A stretch of 64,000 nt of DNA from Dacryopinax spathularia (Eukaryota > Basidiomycota > Dacrymycetes > Dacrymycetales > Dacrymycetaceae): the NCBI GenBank assembly GCA_037974965.1, contig JBBPFI010000010.1:1-64000 (forward strand), written 5' to 3'. The notes beneath the pieces are model-generated. The model saw only the letters and a list, made by a program, of their open reading frames with translations. It did no database searches and was not told the origin of the DNA. Positions 11,639 to 23,833 of this stretch are shown piece after piece (within the stretch, counting starts at the first letter, position 1; every line of letters begins with the position of its first letter). The position numbers and the translations under genes are program-made.

Positions 11639-12539
11639 GGTATAGCTTGTGATGAAGGAGAGGCCCACCGGACGCCGTTCGTGCCCGTACGGGGTTTCCG
11701 GCCCAGTAGGATCTCGGCAGTCGGACATCAGGGAATGTTCAAGTCGACCAATGAGGGGCCTGTGCAGCTAGGGATTATACAGGATCATTCGAACCGCGCG
11801 AGCTCGCTGGTAACACGATTTCAGAGTTGCCAGATTACTCGTGGTCCGATCTGCCGCGGAACAGGAACGACACCTGTTTCGCTTCAACCTTGCGCTATTT
11901 CCACTCCATGTCATGCCTATGTGGACTGTTCTCCAGCCATGACCATTGATTGGCCAGGGTTGCGTGATCGGGACTTTGACAGCCAAATTAGGATAGCACC
12001 TTGCTGAATAAGGCAAGTCAACGGCGGCAAATCAATGTACGTGCCGGACCAATGGTTGCAACCATCACTGCTGTGATTGTTATCGAGCTCAGTCAGCAGC
12101 GGACCCAACGGCTCGGATTGTTGACGGACGACCCCAAAAGTTGTCCAGTGAGGGTCGAGGAGGGTTGTTAACAGCGAAGTAATCTAACACCGCCACATGC
12201 CCTGTTCCTTATCTGAGACCAACAACATTCCTTCGTCCCTTATCGCGTGCCAGGCACTGGTGAACGCGTTGTATTCATCACAAACTGCCACCTTCCGGCA
12301 TATCCTTTGCTTATTCCGAGGACACGGGCTCGTCGATGACAGGCTGTTGACTGTTGAACCACGCATACATTTCGGATGAACTGCGCAAGGCAGGTGGTCT
12401 TGGAAAGGAATCCTCGTGGGAAAGCATCGCGAACTATGGGGGACAAGATAGTCATGGGCTTCTTTCTGACGCTGGTATATATGGCCAGCTGGCTGCATTT
12501 GCTTTGCTGTAAGGCGCCCTGTCCTGTTGTCTTCCGATC
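11639..12539. other. Intergenic region upstream of amidase 1
   Basis: About 900 bp with no supported gene. A TATA-like TATATAT at 12476-12482 lies about 58 bp before the amidase ATG. Confidence 0.45.
12476..12482 (+). promoter_or_regulatory. Probable TATA element of amidase 1
   Basis: TATATAT, 58 bp upstream of the ATG at 12540, is the only TATA-like word in this promoter. Its position fits a short 5' leader. Confidence 0.45.
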
Positions 12540-14866
12540 ATGGCACCCTTGGCAGCCCTCTCCTTGGCACTCCTTGCTGCTCTGCCCTTTGTTGGCGCAA
12601 AGCTGAGCACGACGTTCCATCGCCGTGCATATGACGATGCTCAGCAGTCGGTCGGATTCTCAATCGGCAGCAAGAGCTACTATGTGCCTTTGTTCACGGC
12701 GTACGAGTTGTCTGTCTCATCTGGTCCCTTCGGCACTTTCGACCCATACTTCCCTGTGACGGTGGTCGACGTTAAGGGGGCCGCGAGTTGCAGCGCTGTC
12801 GAGGCTATCATCGAGGAGTACGTTGCCAAGGATGACGTGTTCGACACTTTCTTTGCGTCTGGTACGCTTTTCACGATACACAAATCTACTTCGCTGACTT
12901 TTCTGAAGGCATCTATCTGCAATCTGCGGACTCGATTGCTCCTGAGGAGTTCAGCTGCTTGCAATCGAAGTACGGCACGTCCCTGATTTTCTCGTCTGGC
13001 GCCTACCTGGAGGGCCTGCGGAGCTCCGCCAATGTCGCCTACCTGAGCGGCTCATCCGTGCCGGCTGGTCCTTACATCATGTCGATCGAAGACGGAAAGG
13101 CGATCCTTGCCAAGGTTTACCTGCTCTACCGCGACACGCAGCAAGCGTTCACCACGCCCCTCGTGGCTAGTGCCGATGGTCAGACGTACTACGTTGCGTC
13201 AGCGGAACTTCCTGTGCGTCTCCTTGCAAGCTAGCGTAGAATGATTCTGACAGTGCTGCAGGGCTTCGAGACACTGGCTATTCCCGTCCCTTCCCGGGCT
13301 TACTACATCAACAAGACCACCACCGAGCGTCCTCTCGAAGGTGTCCGCATTGGTGTCAAGGATATCTACGATATCGCTGGAATTAAAACCGGGTGTGGCA
13401 ACCGCGCTTTGTAGGTGGAATCACGCTGAGCAGTTATACGTGACTGACCTTTCAACAGCTGGGAGCTTTACCCGCCGCGCTCGGCCAACTCCGTACCCGT
13501 ACAGAGGCTTATCGATCAGGGAGCCATCATCGTCGGCAAGACGAAAACTTCCCAGTTCGCGAATGGCGAGACGGCCACAGCCGACTGGGTTGACCAGATC
13601 TCGCCCTTCAACCCTCGTGGTGATGGGTACCAGGACCCCAGTTCCAGTAGCAGTGGATCCGGTGCATCTATGGGCGCTTATTCGTGGTTGGATCATGCCA
13701 TCGGCTCCGACACGGGTGGATCCATCCGTAACCCTGCTGGTGTGCAAGGTATCTATGGGTGAGCACATGCATTTCCTGCAGGCCCAGGGCGTTGGACGTT
13801 GATCCATCTGTAGCATTCGCCCGACCCTCAATGCGATCGACCTTACGGGTGTCATGCCCCTGGCGCATTCCATGGACACCGCCGGATACTTTGCTCGCGA
13901 TGCCTATTCTTTCGCTGCGTTCGGCAAAGCTTGGTACGGCGATCGCTTCAGCAGCTTCCCGTCGTTCCCTAAGGTTAGTGGCTCATCGGGCGGTATGGCA
14001 CGCTTCTGACGGTCATTGTAGCAAATCATCCTGCCCTCCGACAACTGGCCGTCTACCGCACTGGCGCAGCCGATCTTCGATGCCTTCATCTCAAAGCTTC
14101 AGGGCTTCCTTGGTGCAAGCACTGTTAACACGACTCTGACCCAGATCTGGAATGCGACGGCTTTGACTCAGGTCAACGCAACTCTGAACAACTACATGAA
14201 CACGACGTATCCCACCGTATGTCCACACAACTGAGGCTTTGGACCGTGCTGACTTTGTCTGTGTAGGTCATCGGCTACGACCAGTACATGAACTGGACCG
14301 TGCCATTCTACAACGCCTACCAAGCTGCCAACCCTGGCCAGGGCCTGCCCTTCGTTGACCCTGTACCGCTCAGCCGCTGGGGCTGGGCCGTCAGCCAAGG
14401 TGGTGCCGCATACGACACCGAGCTTGCCAAGCAAGCGTTCTTCACGTCCTGGGCAAGCTCGAGTGTCTTGATCGCTGACAACACGACTTGCTCGAACGCC
14501 CTGCTCTTGTACCCTCAGAGCGCGGCACGGACGACTTACAGGAACGCATACCGCAGCGCTCCTGGTATCCCGTCTGGCTTTGGTCTGAGCCGTCTGTCCA
14601 ATCTTGCTGGTCTTCCTGAGATCGTCGTTCCTCGTACGTACCAGAATCCCGTTTTCGACGACAGAGACTGACATGGTTGTCCAGTGGGTCAAGCTCCGTA
14701 CAACTCCACCATCTCGGGCGTCCAGGACTACTTGCCCGTTACGCTCTCTATCGTCGCTGCGAAGAACTGCGACTATATGCTGTTCGATCTGACTGAGAAG
14801 CTGCAGGATGCGGGGATTCTCTCGTCGGTGATGACTGGGCGTTACTCTTATCCCCTGTCCTCGTAA
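12540..14866 (+). CDS. Secreted amidase-signature protein 1
   Basis: Multi-exon gene (12540-12861, 12909-13213, 13262-about 13411, then several more to 14866) of roughly 640 aa. It begins with a clear signal peptide ([20 protein letters not shown]). About 230 residues of unidentified N-terminal domain follow. The amidase-signature (AS) domain comes next and shows the expected catalytic elements: Lys in [10 protein letters not shown], the serine-rich SSSSSGSGA, and the nucleophile serine in [13 protein letters not shown]. Many NxT/NxS sites fit a glycosylated exported protein. AS enzymes hydrolyse amide bonds; the substrate here cannot be told. A paralogue with the same extended N-terminal domain lies at 19087-21632. 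An ATG-proximal TATA box supports the start. Confidence 0.88.
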
Positions 14867-15076
14867 AAAATGATTGTTCTCCACCTAGAGCATATATTTG
14901 TAGCTCAAGCCTGGAATGGTAATGAAGATGTAGTGCAGTTCAGAGATCATGCAACAAGATTGGCGTATCAAGCGATAGGGTGGTCTCCCGCTGACGCGTA
15001 GGACAGGGTCCACGGTCAAATGGCCTCCTAAAGGCAAGTACGTGTGTGGACCGTCACCTCTTCGTCGCTCGCCAAC

Positions 15077-17301
15077 ATGTCTTCGCCCGTATCTCCCGGA
15101 GAAGGTCATCGTGACAGACCATACGATTCGGATCTGTCTAAAGTTGAGCAAGGGTACGGCGACGACCATGAGCACGACGCATCGTACAACGAAGTGGAAA
15201 CCCTTCTCTCAAAGGCCGAGCTCGAAGTGACCGAGGAACCGCCTCCCTCATACCCAATCCATGAACGACGATGGCCTGCATGCATACGATGGACCGGTCT
15301 GATGTGTGCCGCCGTGCTCGGATTCTGTGCATTGTCGTATGGGATCGTCTCCTTCAGCAGTATGGAGTCAGAAGACCACGTACAAGCCCCAGCGGCATTC
15401 CGACCAGCCGCACCATACGCCGGCTCAACGCTCGCAGCAACACGACCGATAACGAACCCCTCCAACTTCATACCATCCCTCTTCCCAACCAAGAACGGAC
15501 CTGCAGGACCTACACCGACCGGTGCTGAAGCCGGGTTGATCCAGACCGCTGAGGCGTACCCAGTTCAGGCTCATCCTGATCACCTTATGGGACCGGCCAG
15601 CCTCCCGAAGCCGGCATCCGAGGACTTCGATATCTTCAAGTACTGGGGAAACCTTTCACCTTGGTACTCTGTCCCTTCCTTCGGCCTCGACTCCTCTCCG
15701 TTGGTGCCAGAAGGATGCAGGGTGACGATGCTGAACTTCTTGCATCGGCATGGTGCACGATACCCCAGTAAGCCGTTTACCTCCTAATAATGGTAATAAT
15801 GGTCCACATTCTGATCATCGTGCAGCAACTTCCGCAAAGGCTGTTGGACCCGCAGGATTGGCTGGGAGGCTACACGATGCACTGGTGGAGGGGAAGAATT
15901 GGTCAGCTTCCGGAGAGCTCGACTTCCTGAATGACTGGGTCTGGAGGCTGGGAGCGGACATCTTGACCCCGTTTGGTCGAGAGCAGATGTGTATGCCATG
16001 TTCTTTCCTGCTTCATGCATTGTCGTGACATTCCTTCCAGTCAAACTCGGTGTCGATATGCGGATCAAGTATGGCTTCTTACTTGACGTATGCACCCTTG
16101 CTTGGAGAGACTTTCCGAGCGGTATTGACACGATATACAGAACTTCACAGAAAGCCAGACACTGCCTGTCTTCCGAACGGAGTCTCAGTGCGTGATACCG
16201 GACCCTCCCTTCGTTCTCATCTGATATAGATGACAGAGACCGTATGCGGTCATCATCCGAGAACTTTGCTCTCGGCTTCTTCGGCGAACGAGCGAAGGAG
16301 CAGTACCTAGTCAGCATCACCGTCGAAGCACCCGGGTTCAACAACACACTGTCACCGTACTACACCTGCCCGAACTCGTTCGATGCGACCAAGGCATACA
16401 GGCAGAATCCGTACCTGGAGATCTGGATCCCGAAGTATCTGAAGGATACTCTGCCGAGGATACAGGGCATGTTGGATGGGTTCAATCTGACATATGCGGA
16501 TGTGTTCACAATGCAAACGGTAGGCCTATCCTCGTCCTCTCTTGTACTGTCCGTGAGCTTACGCGTACCAGACCTGCGCCTATGAAACCGTCGCCCTCGG
16601 CTACTCCGCTTTCTGCGGTCTATTCACGCAAGAAGAATGGGAAGGCTTCGAGTACGCTTGGGACATCTACTTCTGGTACGATTCGGGCTGGGGCTCTCCT
16701 ACAGCGCGTGGCCTCGGGATCGGTTATGTCAAGGAGCTGGTGGCGCGCTTGACCAACACGCCTATCACTGAGCACGATTCTTCCACGAACAGCACACTGG
16801 ATGACGATCCGATCACTTTCCCTCTTGGCAATAGCCTGTATGTTGATGCCACGCACGAGACTGTCGTCCTGAACAGTATGTCCACTTACAATTCAAGAAG
16901 GATGTGAGCTGATTCGAGTTCTAGTTCTCACCGCCTTAAATCTCTCGTCTTTCGCGGCGCAAGGTCCATTACCGGCTGACCACATTCCGGAGAAGCGTTC
17001 CTTCATCGCTTCGCAAGTCGTTCCATTCGGCACGAACGTACAGTTCCAAGTACTGTCCTGTGCCGCAATGCCAGACCCTCAGATTCGTGTCATCCTTAAC
17101 GACGGTGTCGTACCGCTTGAAGGGCTCGGGGAGTGTCCGTACCAGAAGGACGGCATGTGTCCGGTGAAGACGTTCGTAGCTGCTGAGCAGGAAGTCCTGG
17201 CGAAGGAGGACTGGTCCTGGTCGTGCAAGGGCGACTGGACAGTCCCAGCCGGGATGGAGTGGAACACCACCACAGGCGACGCGCCTCCTCGATCACGGTG
17301 A
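15077..17301 (+). CDS. Membrane-anchored histidine acid phosphatase (phytase-like)
   Basis: Multi-exon gene; the ATG at 15077 gives an N-terminal cytosolic tail of about 70 residues, one hydrophobic span (WTGLMCAAVLGFCALSYGIV) and a large extracellular part, i.e. a type II membrane protein. The phosphohistidine motif RHGARYP follows VTMLNFL near residue 230. Further family features are the EYAW/YDSGWG region, CAYETVALGYSAFCGLFT, and the distal catalytic segment YVDATHETVVLN. Classical fungal acid phosphatases and phytases have His-Asp there; this one has His-Glu. Several Cys and NxT sites fit an exported glycoprotein. It probably releases phosphate from organic phosphates such as phytate at the cell surface. 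It lies between the two amidases and is convergent with Hikeshi, 90 bp away. Confidence 0.88.
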
Positions 17302-17390
17302 ACTTCTTTAGACTTCGGGCGTGCAGCATATCGTACATTATACCCCTTCCTGCAATATCATGTAATCCACTCCAATCCACTCCAATCCAA

Positions 17391-18160
17391 TCAATCCTGC
17401 CTCTCTAGGAACGCCGTCCCCCCAACTCTAAGCTTATGCATCAGGCCCTCGTACCATTTTTGTATTATCCCGATCTGGACCGTGTTCGTCGGGTTGAGGG
17501 TGTTGTCGTGCGTGAAAGAGGTAAGGTAGTTAAACAGGTTTTTCAGGATCAGACCCGTCAAGTAGACGGGATCTGTTGTCGTTGGTTGTGGTGCTGATAC
17601 TGGTGCACCTGGTCGGACGAGTGCGAGAGATTTTGAGGCGGAGGAGGAGGAGAGGGAGGCGACTTGTTGCTGGACTTGCTCGAGGGGCTCGATGGAGAGT
17701 CCTATTTGGGCCGTGTCGGCGGCGGATGTACTGCTCGTGGCGGAGACGCCGGTCTCGTCGTCCATGCCCATGTCGCCCTCTGATTGGGACGTTTGACCGG
17801 GTAAGATGCCTCTCACTCGGAATATGGCGGATGGTTTCTGGTTGGACAGCCTAACGACGTGTCAGCTGTGGATCCCCAGTAGAGCAGGCAGTACGCACAT
17901 CCCCAACAACTGGAACCCCCTCCCAGGCCAATTCCAATGCACAGTCGCCCCCCATCCATCCGGGAACGGAGCTACCCTCCTCCGAATTCAGCACACTGTC
18001 CCTTCATCCTAAAAAGAAGCAGGCACTCACTCTGCCCAGTTAGGAATACGCAGACGTGGTTGACGGTCGATGCGGATGGGATGTTGAATACGAAATGGGT
18101 TGGGTCGACTTGTACCATGTCTGTTTGGACTAGTCGGCCGGCGACGCAGCAGCCGAACAT
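17391..18160 (-). CDS. Hikeshi/OPI10-family protein
   Basis: Starts at 18160 with MFGCCVAGRLVQTDMVQVDP, the hallmark N-terminus of Hikeshi/Opi10. Three exons are consistent: the first ends after NHVCVFLTGQ, the second carries APFPDGWGATVHWNWPGRGF, and the third starts with MLSNQKPSAIFRVRG. The C-terminal part has IGLSIEPLEQVQQQVASL and ends with the helical VQIGIIQKWYEGLMHKL. Hikeshi carries Hsp70 into the nucleus under heat stress; yeast Opi10 is linked to inositol regulation. The gene is compact and convergent with the acid phosphatase. The exact 3' splice site of intron 1 is inferred from the frame. Confidence 0.92.
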
Positions 18161-19086
18161 CTTCGTCGAGGATTATAGGCTGAGTAGAGTAAGAGGATGA
18201 GGTGGATGTACAAGAGAAGGTGAGCTGTCGGAGACTTGTTATGGTATGGCTTTGTGTTGCGACTTCTTCAGCTTCGGTCCCCTATGACGCTATGACCAGG
18301 AACTTCCCGTGACACGGACGGTCTGGACGCGTCTGGCACGTTCTCCGGAAAGCCACCAACATCCAAACATAGCAACTCTAACAACCTCAACTCCACGAGA
18401 ACCGGCTTTCAACAATATGTTTGTTGCTAGCCGGCCATTGTTCAAGTCAATACGACTTTGACAATGCGTGGAACAACAGCCATCTTAAGTCCGAAATAAC
18501 CGCTCAGCCTTATCTGAGACCCTGCTTCTCCACTTCCTAGCTTATCGCGTCGTCAGGCACCGGCATTCCTCTTGCCACATTATTAATTCATCTATTTCTC
18601 GGCGGCATAACAGCCTCTTCCTCTACATAGCCTTCTAAGGCTCTCACCCACGATCAGTCATCAGAAATCTGGCTTGGCAGAAGGGATGAACGAGGGTGCG
18701 TCTCGTTCTTACATACTCTTTCTTCTCCGCTCGGGCCGAAGACGCCATACGACTGATAAGGCTTCCCAGGCGCACTTTTCGCTGGCTTGGTGCTTGTTTT
18801 CCCGGTATCTGCGGGCGGTAAACTCTCGGCATGAACCACTACACCTGGTTTCTTGTCTCGGTTCGGAATAGACGGCTGCCGAACACTGGCGATGACCGGT
18901 GGAAAGCGTAGGAACGCGAATCGGCGCTCCGGCCCATGCAGTTCCACGCTCATGGATGAAAACACGGCGGTATATATATTGCTTTCCCACCGGGAGCGAT
19001 ATAAACCCTCCCCGTTTTGGAAAGAGCGATCGTCACGAGATCGAGTATTCCCTGATCTCCTGATCTCCTGATCTCAAGAGCTCAAG
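18161..19086. other. Divergent promoter region, Hikeshi and amidase 2
   Basis: No gene seen in 926 bp. A strong TATA element (TATATATATT, 18971-18980) lies 107 bp before the amidase 2 ATG. Just before that ATG, at 19053-19076, CTGATCTC is repeated three times in tandem. Confidence 0.5.
18971..18980 (+). promoter_or_regulatory. Probable TATA box of amidase 2
   Basis: TATATATATT, 107 bp upstream of the ATG at 19087 and the strongest TATA word in the intergenic region. Confidence 0.55.
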
Positions 19087-21632
19087 ATGACGAAGCTCGT
19101 CCGACAGCTCGCTTTGTTCTCCAGCCTCGCGGCTGCTCTCGTTTCTGCCACCCCGCGTGCCGGGAACGAAGACTATGCCGTGGCTGCGCGCGCGCTCCTC
19201 AAGCGAGCTAGTGCCAATCCCGTGAAGAGGAGCTCGCCATCGTTCGAGGCGGACTCGGTGTCTTTCTCTGTTGGCGAGGGAGACGACGCCAAGTTTTACC
19301 TCTCGCCTACGGGCGAGCAGCACAAAAGCTACACCTTGTCCCAGGACTGGGGCTTGGATGCGTACGCGGGCAAGACGCTCCCCGTGACCGTCATCAACGT
19401 CGCGGGGGAAGTGACCTGTGACGTTCTCAGCGCGAAGGTTGCTGCCTACTCCAGCGCGGACGATGTCTGGGATCAGGTACGTACTCTCTCTTGTATGCAG
19501 ATGTCACGCGATTCACGCGTCTGTAGTTGTTCATGCAGACTGTGCTTCTCCAGTCTAGCAGCGCATTCAACGTCGAGAGCGATGTTGCGTCTTGCCTTGC
19601 TGGCGGGGGAGGCGATCTGGTTATCAAGAGCGGCCCCGCCACGTCCAACCTTACTGGCGTCTCTGTTGCGCACGTAGCCGGTGACCTGGTAAGCACCCTC
19701 CTGAAAGTGAGAAAATCCGTATTTGACTGGATGATCAGGTCCCTCAAGGTCCCTACTTGGCCAAGATCGGGTCCGGTGAAGTCCGTCTGACCGAGGTCTA
19801 TCGTCTTTACCGCGACGAGAACCAGGCAATGACTACAGCGGTCATCCCTCTGACCGACGGCTCGTTCGAAGACCTCGCTAGCCCGGTGCCAGGGATGAAC
19901 ACGCTGTCCATCCCCGTTCCATCGCGCTTGTACACGGCGAACCTGACGAATCCCCGCCCACTTGAGGGGAAGGTGAGCTCCTTCCTGATTACGTGCCCTG
20001 TAGGCATAGGCTAAAATGGAGCGAGTAGAGGATCGCAGTGAAGGATATCTACGATGTCAAAGGTCTGAGGAGCGGCTGCGGCAACCGCGCCTATTTCAAC
20101 ACTTACCCGGCTCGTAATGCTACGGCCGTGGCTATCCAACGTCTTCTCGACCAGGTAAGGCAAACCGTAACCGGCCCAAGAGCACTGGTTTACACTATGG
20201 ATAGGGTGCGATACTGGTCGCAAAAGCGAAGACTTCTTCGTTCGCGAATGGCGAGACGGCTACGGCTGGTGGGCGATCTGCTGGTCCTGTCCATGAGCCA
20301 GAGGCGCTAACTCTGCTTGTAAAGATTGGGTTGACCAAATGTGCCCTTACAACCCGCGTGGTGATGGGTGTGTCCTTTTCCTGCTGGATCTCGGAGATGA
20401 TCTGATCCTTTGTCAGGTATCAGAACCCGTCGTCATCCTCCAGCGGACCCGGTGCTGCAATTGCATCCTACGACTGGCTTGACAACACCATCGGCTCGGA
20501 CACGTGAGTTCATCGTCAGGATCCGGGCCACGCAGTATTGACATCCGTCTGTAGTGGTTGCAGTATCCTGTGTCCTTCTGGCGCGAACGGAGTCTTTGGC
20601 ATGCGCCCGACCTGGAATGCGATCTCGCTTGAGGGTGTTATGCCTCTCCAGCCTCTGCAGGATACGGCTGGCTTCTTCACCCGCGATGCTGTCGAAGGTG
20701 CCAAGTTTTCGCGCGGCTGGTACGGAGACAGGTTCGGCAACTACTCGTCCTGGCCCAAGGCGAGTTTGAATTGTCGATCGCAGTCCATTTTTAAAACTGA
20801 CACCGCTGCAGACTCTCATCCTTCCTACGGGCGACTGGACCTTCCCCGCCACGGCTACCTACGCTTCTGCCTTCAACGCCTTCAAGCAGTCCCTCATCGA
20901 GATTCTGCAGCCGGAGACTATCGACAACCGTTCCTGGGGCGCTTTCTGGAACGACAGCGGAGAGTACGTCGCGCAAGGCAACCAGACCAACTCTCAGTTC
21001 CTCAACACTGTCTACGGCGACGTGATCGACTACTGGCAGTGGCACAACTTCGGCCAGCCCTGGTTCGAGGACTACGCAGCGCAGCATGGCGGCCGTAACC
21101 CGTTCATCGCACCAAGCCCCGCTACAAGGTGGGGATGGGGCAGGGTGAATGTGTCCGACGCGCAGTACAATGAGTCCATCCGTCGTAGGGCCTTGTACGG
21201 CGACTGGGTGCGCTCGACCGTGCTCGTCCCGACCAACGACACTTGCTCGAAGACCATCTACGCCGTTCCGTACAACCTGGGCACAACGAGCTACAGGAAC
21301 CTGTACGGCAACCCTCCCAGCAACGGCTATTTCGGCGGTGACGGCAACGAGTCGTTCTTCACCGGCAGCCCGCAGATCGTGATTCCTATCGGTCAACGGG
21401 CTTACAACAGCTCGGTCAGCAACACGACCGAGTATCTGCCGCTGAGTGCTACGCTGTATGCGGCGCCGAACTGCGATTACGTTCTGTGGGATATTGCGGC
21501 TGCTTTACAGGTACGTCTCCATGCATACGACGGAAAGTTTACAAGTATTAACGCCTTCTTGTTTGCTTATAGACGGCCGGCGCCATCTCTCCTGTTCTGA
21601 CCGGAAAGACGCCTTACCCTGTCAGCGCCTAA
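19087..21632 (+). CDS. Secreted amidase-signature protein 2
   Basis: Exons begin 19087-19476, 19527-19688, 19739-19972 and continue through several short exons to 21632. A signal peptide ([20 protein letters not shown]) is followed by a dibasic-rich stretch ([13 protein letters not shown]) that could be cut by a Kex2-type protease. The N-terminal domain and AS domain parallel amidase 1: [52 protein letters not shown] and the region around GSDT. Here the nucleophile motif reads [13 protein letters not shown] instead of [13 protein letters not shown]: the serine is kept, but a glycine and the family arginine are replaced. Activity or specificity may therefore differ. Numerous NxS/T sites are present. 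Probable duplicate of amidase 1, now well diverged. Confidence 0.87.
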
Positions 21633-22088
21633 ACAAAAAGAAGGTCGAGGCAGGAAGTGTACAGAGGTTTCCTTAAATAACGGGAATCCGCGAAGGAGGC
21701 TACTCTCATTCCTCGGTCGGTAGATCATGTAGAAGAACTATGTTATGTTACAGGGCCTTCGAGTGGGTCGGGTTATGAACGTGTCGTGCTGGCGCATCTG
21801 GCTGGTTTGAGTGCGCCCCCTTCGGTTCGCACCTAATGGTCAGCTCGCTTGGCTTTACCGGCGACCACCACTAGAGCGATAGAGGCGCTCATCGCGCGTC
21901 ATTTCCAATACCATGAACTAAGCATTAACAGGGCAGGAAAGAAGTTAGATAAGTCTAGGGTCGTGACAACAAGCAACATGTACGGCTTGGTATACATTAG
22001 AGGGCGTGCCATACGACACTCTTCCTCTGTCCGTCATCATCCGTTCAGTCATGCGGAGCGAACTCGTAGTGCTCTTCATTCCTTGCCT
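21633..22088. other. Convergent intergenic spacer
   Basis: 456 bp between the 3' ends of amidase 2 and the DGK1-like gene. Nothing recognisable was seen. Confidence 0.4.
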
Positions 22089-23264
22089 TCAGATAAGGCC
22101 GGTCGTGGCACGTAGGATCCACATCATCGCGCCGCTCAGGACAGGAAGGGTCAGGTTATCATCCAGTCCGCCAACATCTGCATATATGCGTAAGAATGGT
22201 TACTCGCAGCCATAGGTAAACAGGACTCACCAACAGCCTCAGCCAACCCAGCGATAGCACCCACAGCGTAACATCCCCACCCAGCGCCAAACATGCCACG
22301 AGCGATCCAAGCGCCCACAATACCTCCGGCGAGCGTGCCTCCCAGGCTCTTCTTCCGTGCGATGGGTATTAATCCTAGTAGTGGATTGGGAAGAAGCGGG
22401 CTGTAGGGTGAGAGACGGCGGGAGGCACTGATGAGGCGTCCGAAGACTGACGCTGCTGTGTCGCACCATGATAAGCTAGGCGCCGATCAGTCAACATCCA
22501 GGGCAGAAGACAGAGGCTGCATACATCAAGATGCTCGCCACGGCGATATCTCTCGGATAGAACTGCAGGCATATTATCGCACCTAGGCAGTACCATATCG
22601 TCCCGTTGATCTTCGTCTTCTCGCTCTCGCGCATCAGATGTCCCAAATGTTTCTCCCATATCCGGCGCACCCAGGGAAACTGGAACCTGAGGAAGTCCCC
22701 CAGGAGGATAATGCACATAATGCCGAAGATGGTCGATATTATCGGTGTGAGGGGCTTGTCTTTCGGCCATAGGAGGTGGAGAGGGAGTGTGAGGAATCCT
22801 ATGGAGGAGTGGAGCGTCTTGCGCGGTAGCTCGAGGTTGAGCGTTCGCCAGTGGTGGATTGATAGCGAGTTGGTGCGCTTCTTCGTGGGCTTTCTTGGTG
22901 GTGCTTTCGCTTGAGGTCGCGGAGCGTCAACACCGACAGTCGGTGGTGCATCTGATGAGGCGGGGTTCTCTTGTTCCAATGGTTCGGCAATACCGTTCGG
23001 TACTGCCGACCCATTCGCCTTGATCCCTGATCCCTTCCTCCTCCTTTGCCCGTTCACGCTCCTTCCACTTCCACTCATACTTCCCGCTCCGCTTGATGAG
23101 CTCGCCGAAGCCTCTCTGATAAACGCAGGCCTTGATCGCCTGCGAGTAAGCGTAGGGCTTGGGGGTCGTGCAGGTTGCGGGCTGGAGCGTGTATCGAGCG
23201 GACTTGAGCGACGTGAGCGGAGGTTGTACGGTGTAGGAGGTGGTTTCGTGTGCGCTGATTGCAT
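22089..23264 (-). CDS. CTP-dependent diacylglycerol kinase-like membrane protein
   Basis: Three exons from 23264 to the stop at 22089. The first 135 residues are basic, Ser/Pro-rich and probably cytosolic. Then comes TLNLELPRKTLHSSIGFLTL, matching the start of the Dgk1/Sec59/VTE5 kinase domain, followed by membrane segments (PIISTIFGIMCIILLGDFLRF, IWYCLGAIICLQF, IAVASILM) and, after intron 1, WCDTAASVFGRLI and KKSLGGTLAGGIVGAW, whose charged and glycine-rich loops resemble the CTP-binding part. Yeast Dgk1 phosphorylates diacylglycerol to phosphatidate at the nuclear/ER membrane. Last exon begins after a 50-nt intron and ends ILRATTGLI. Dolichol kinase is less likely given the short length and N-terminal basic tail. 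Confidence 0.86.
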
Positions 23265-23833
23265 GAAATAGGGTGTTCTTCTTGTATCTTCAGAAGTAAT
23301 AGGTCGTCAGATGTGCAATTAGCTAGTTAGGGGTTCTAGGAGATGGGAGAACAGGGGTAGATGTAGGGGGCAGTCGAGGAGGAGGAGGTCGAGGAGGGGA
23401 CGGTGAGTGCGTAGGGGTGCGTATGTGGCGCTGCCGAAGTGCGCTGTGTCGGCGAAAGCCAAAATAAAAAGATCGCGTTATGGTTCCGTGTTTGATTGTT
23501 GTGATTGTCAAAGCGTTCCGTTATTTTGTCAACCATCACCCACTTTGTACTTGGCCCGATGCCCACTATATCGAATGACATCCTTCTAGCTATGTTACTA
23601 TCGTGCTGCTCGATGGCGATGTTGAAAACACCGACGCAACGGTGACCGCTGGACCTCCCGATGGTTTATGCACGTGCGCCACGACAAAGCGTTTGCTGGC
23701 GTCAACGCCTCCAGCCCATGGATCACAGCCTGTGCTCCCAACGACAATTTGCGCTTGTGATTCTTGATCTCTGATTGGAGTTCCCCTATAATCAACCGCT
23801 CCGGCGACAACAGCAACCACCTCGGTGAATACG
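23265..23833. other. Intergenic spacer, DGK1 to reductase 1
   Basis: 569 bp. An 83-codon open frame on the minus strand (23590-23841) overlaps the end of reductase 1 by a few bases and has no family motif, so I do not call it. Confidence 0.4.
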
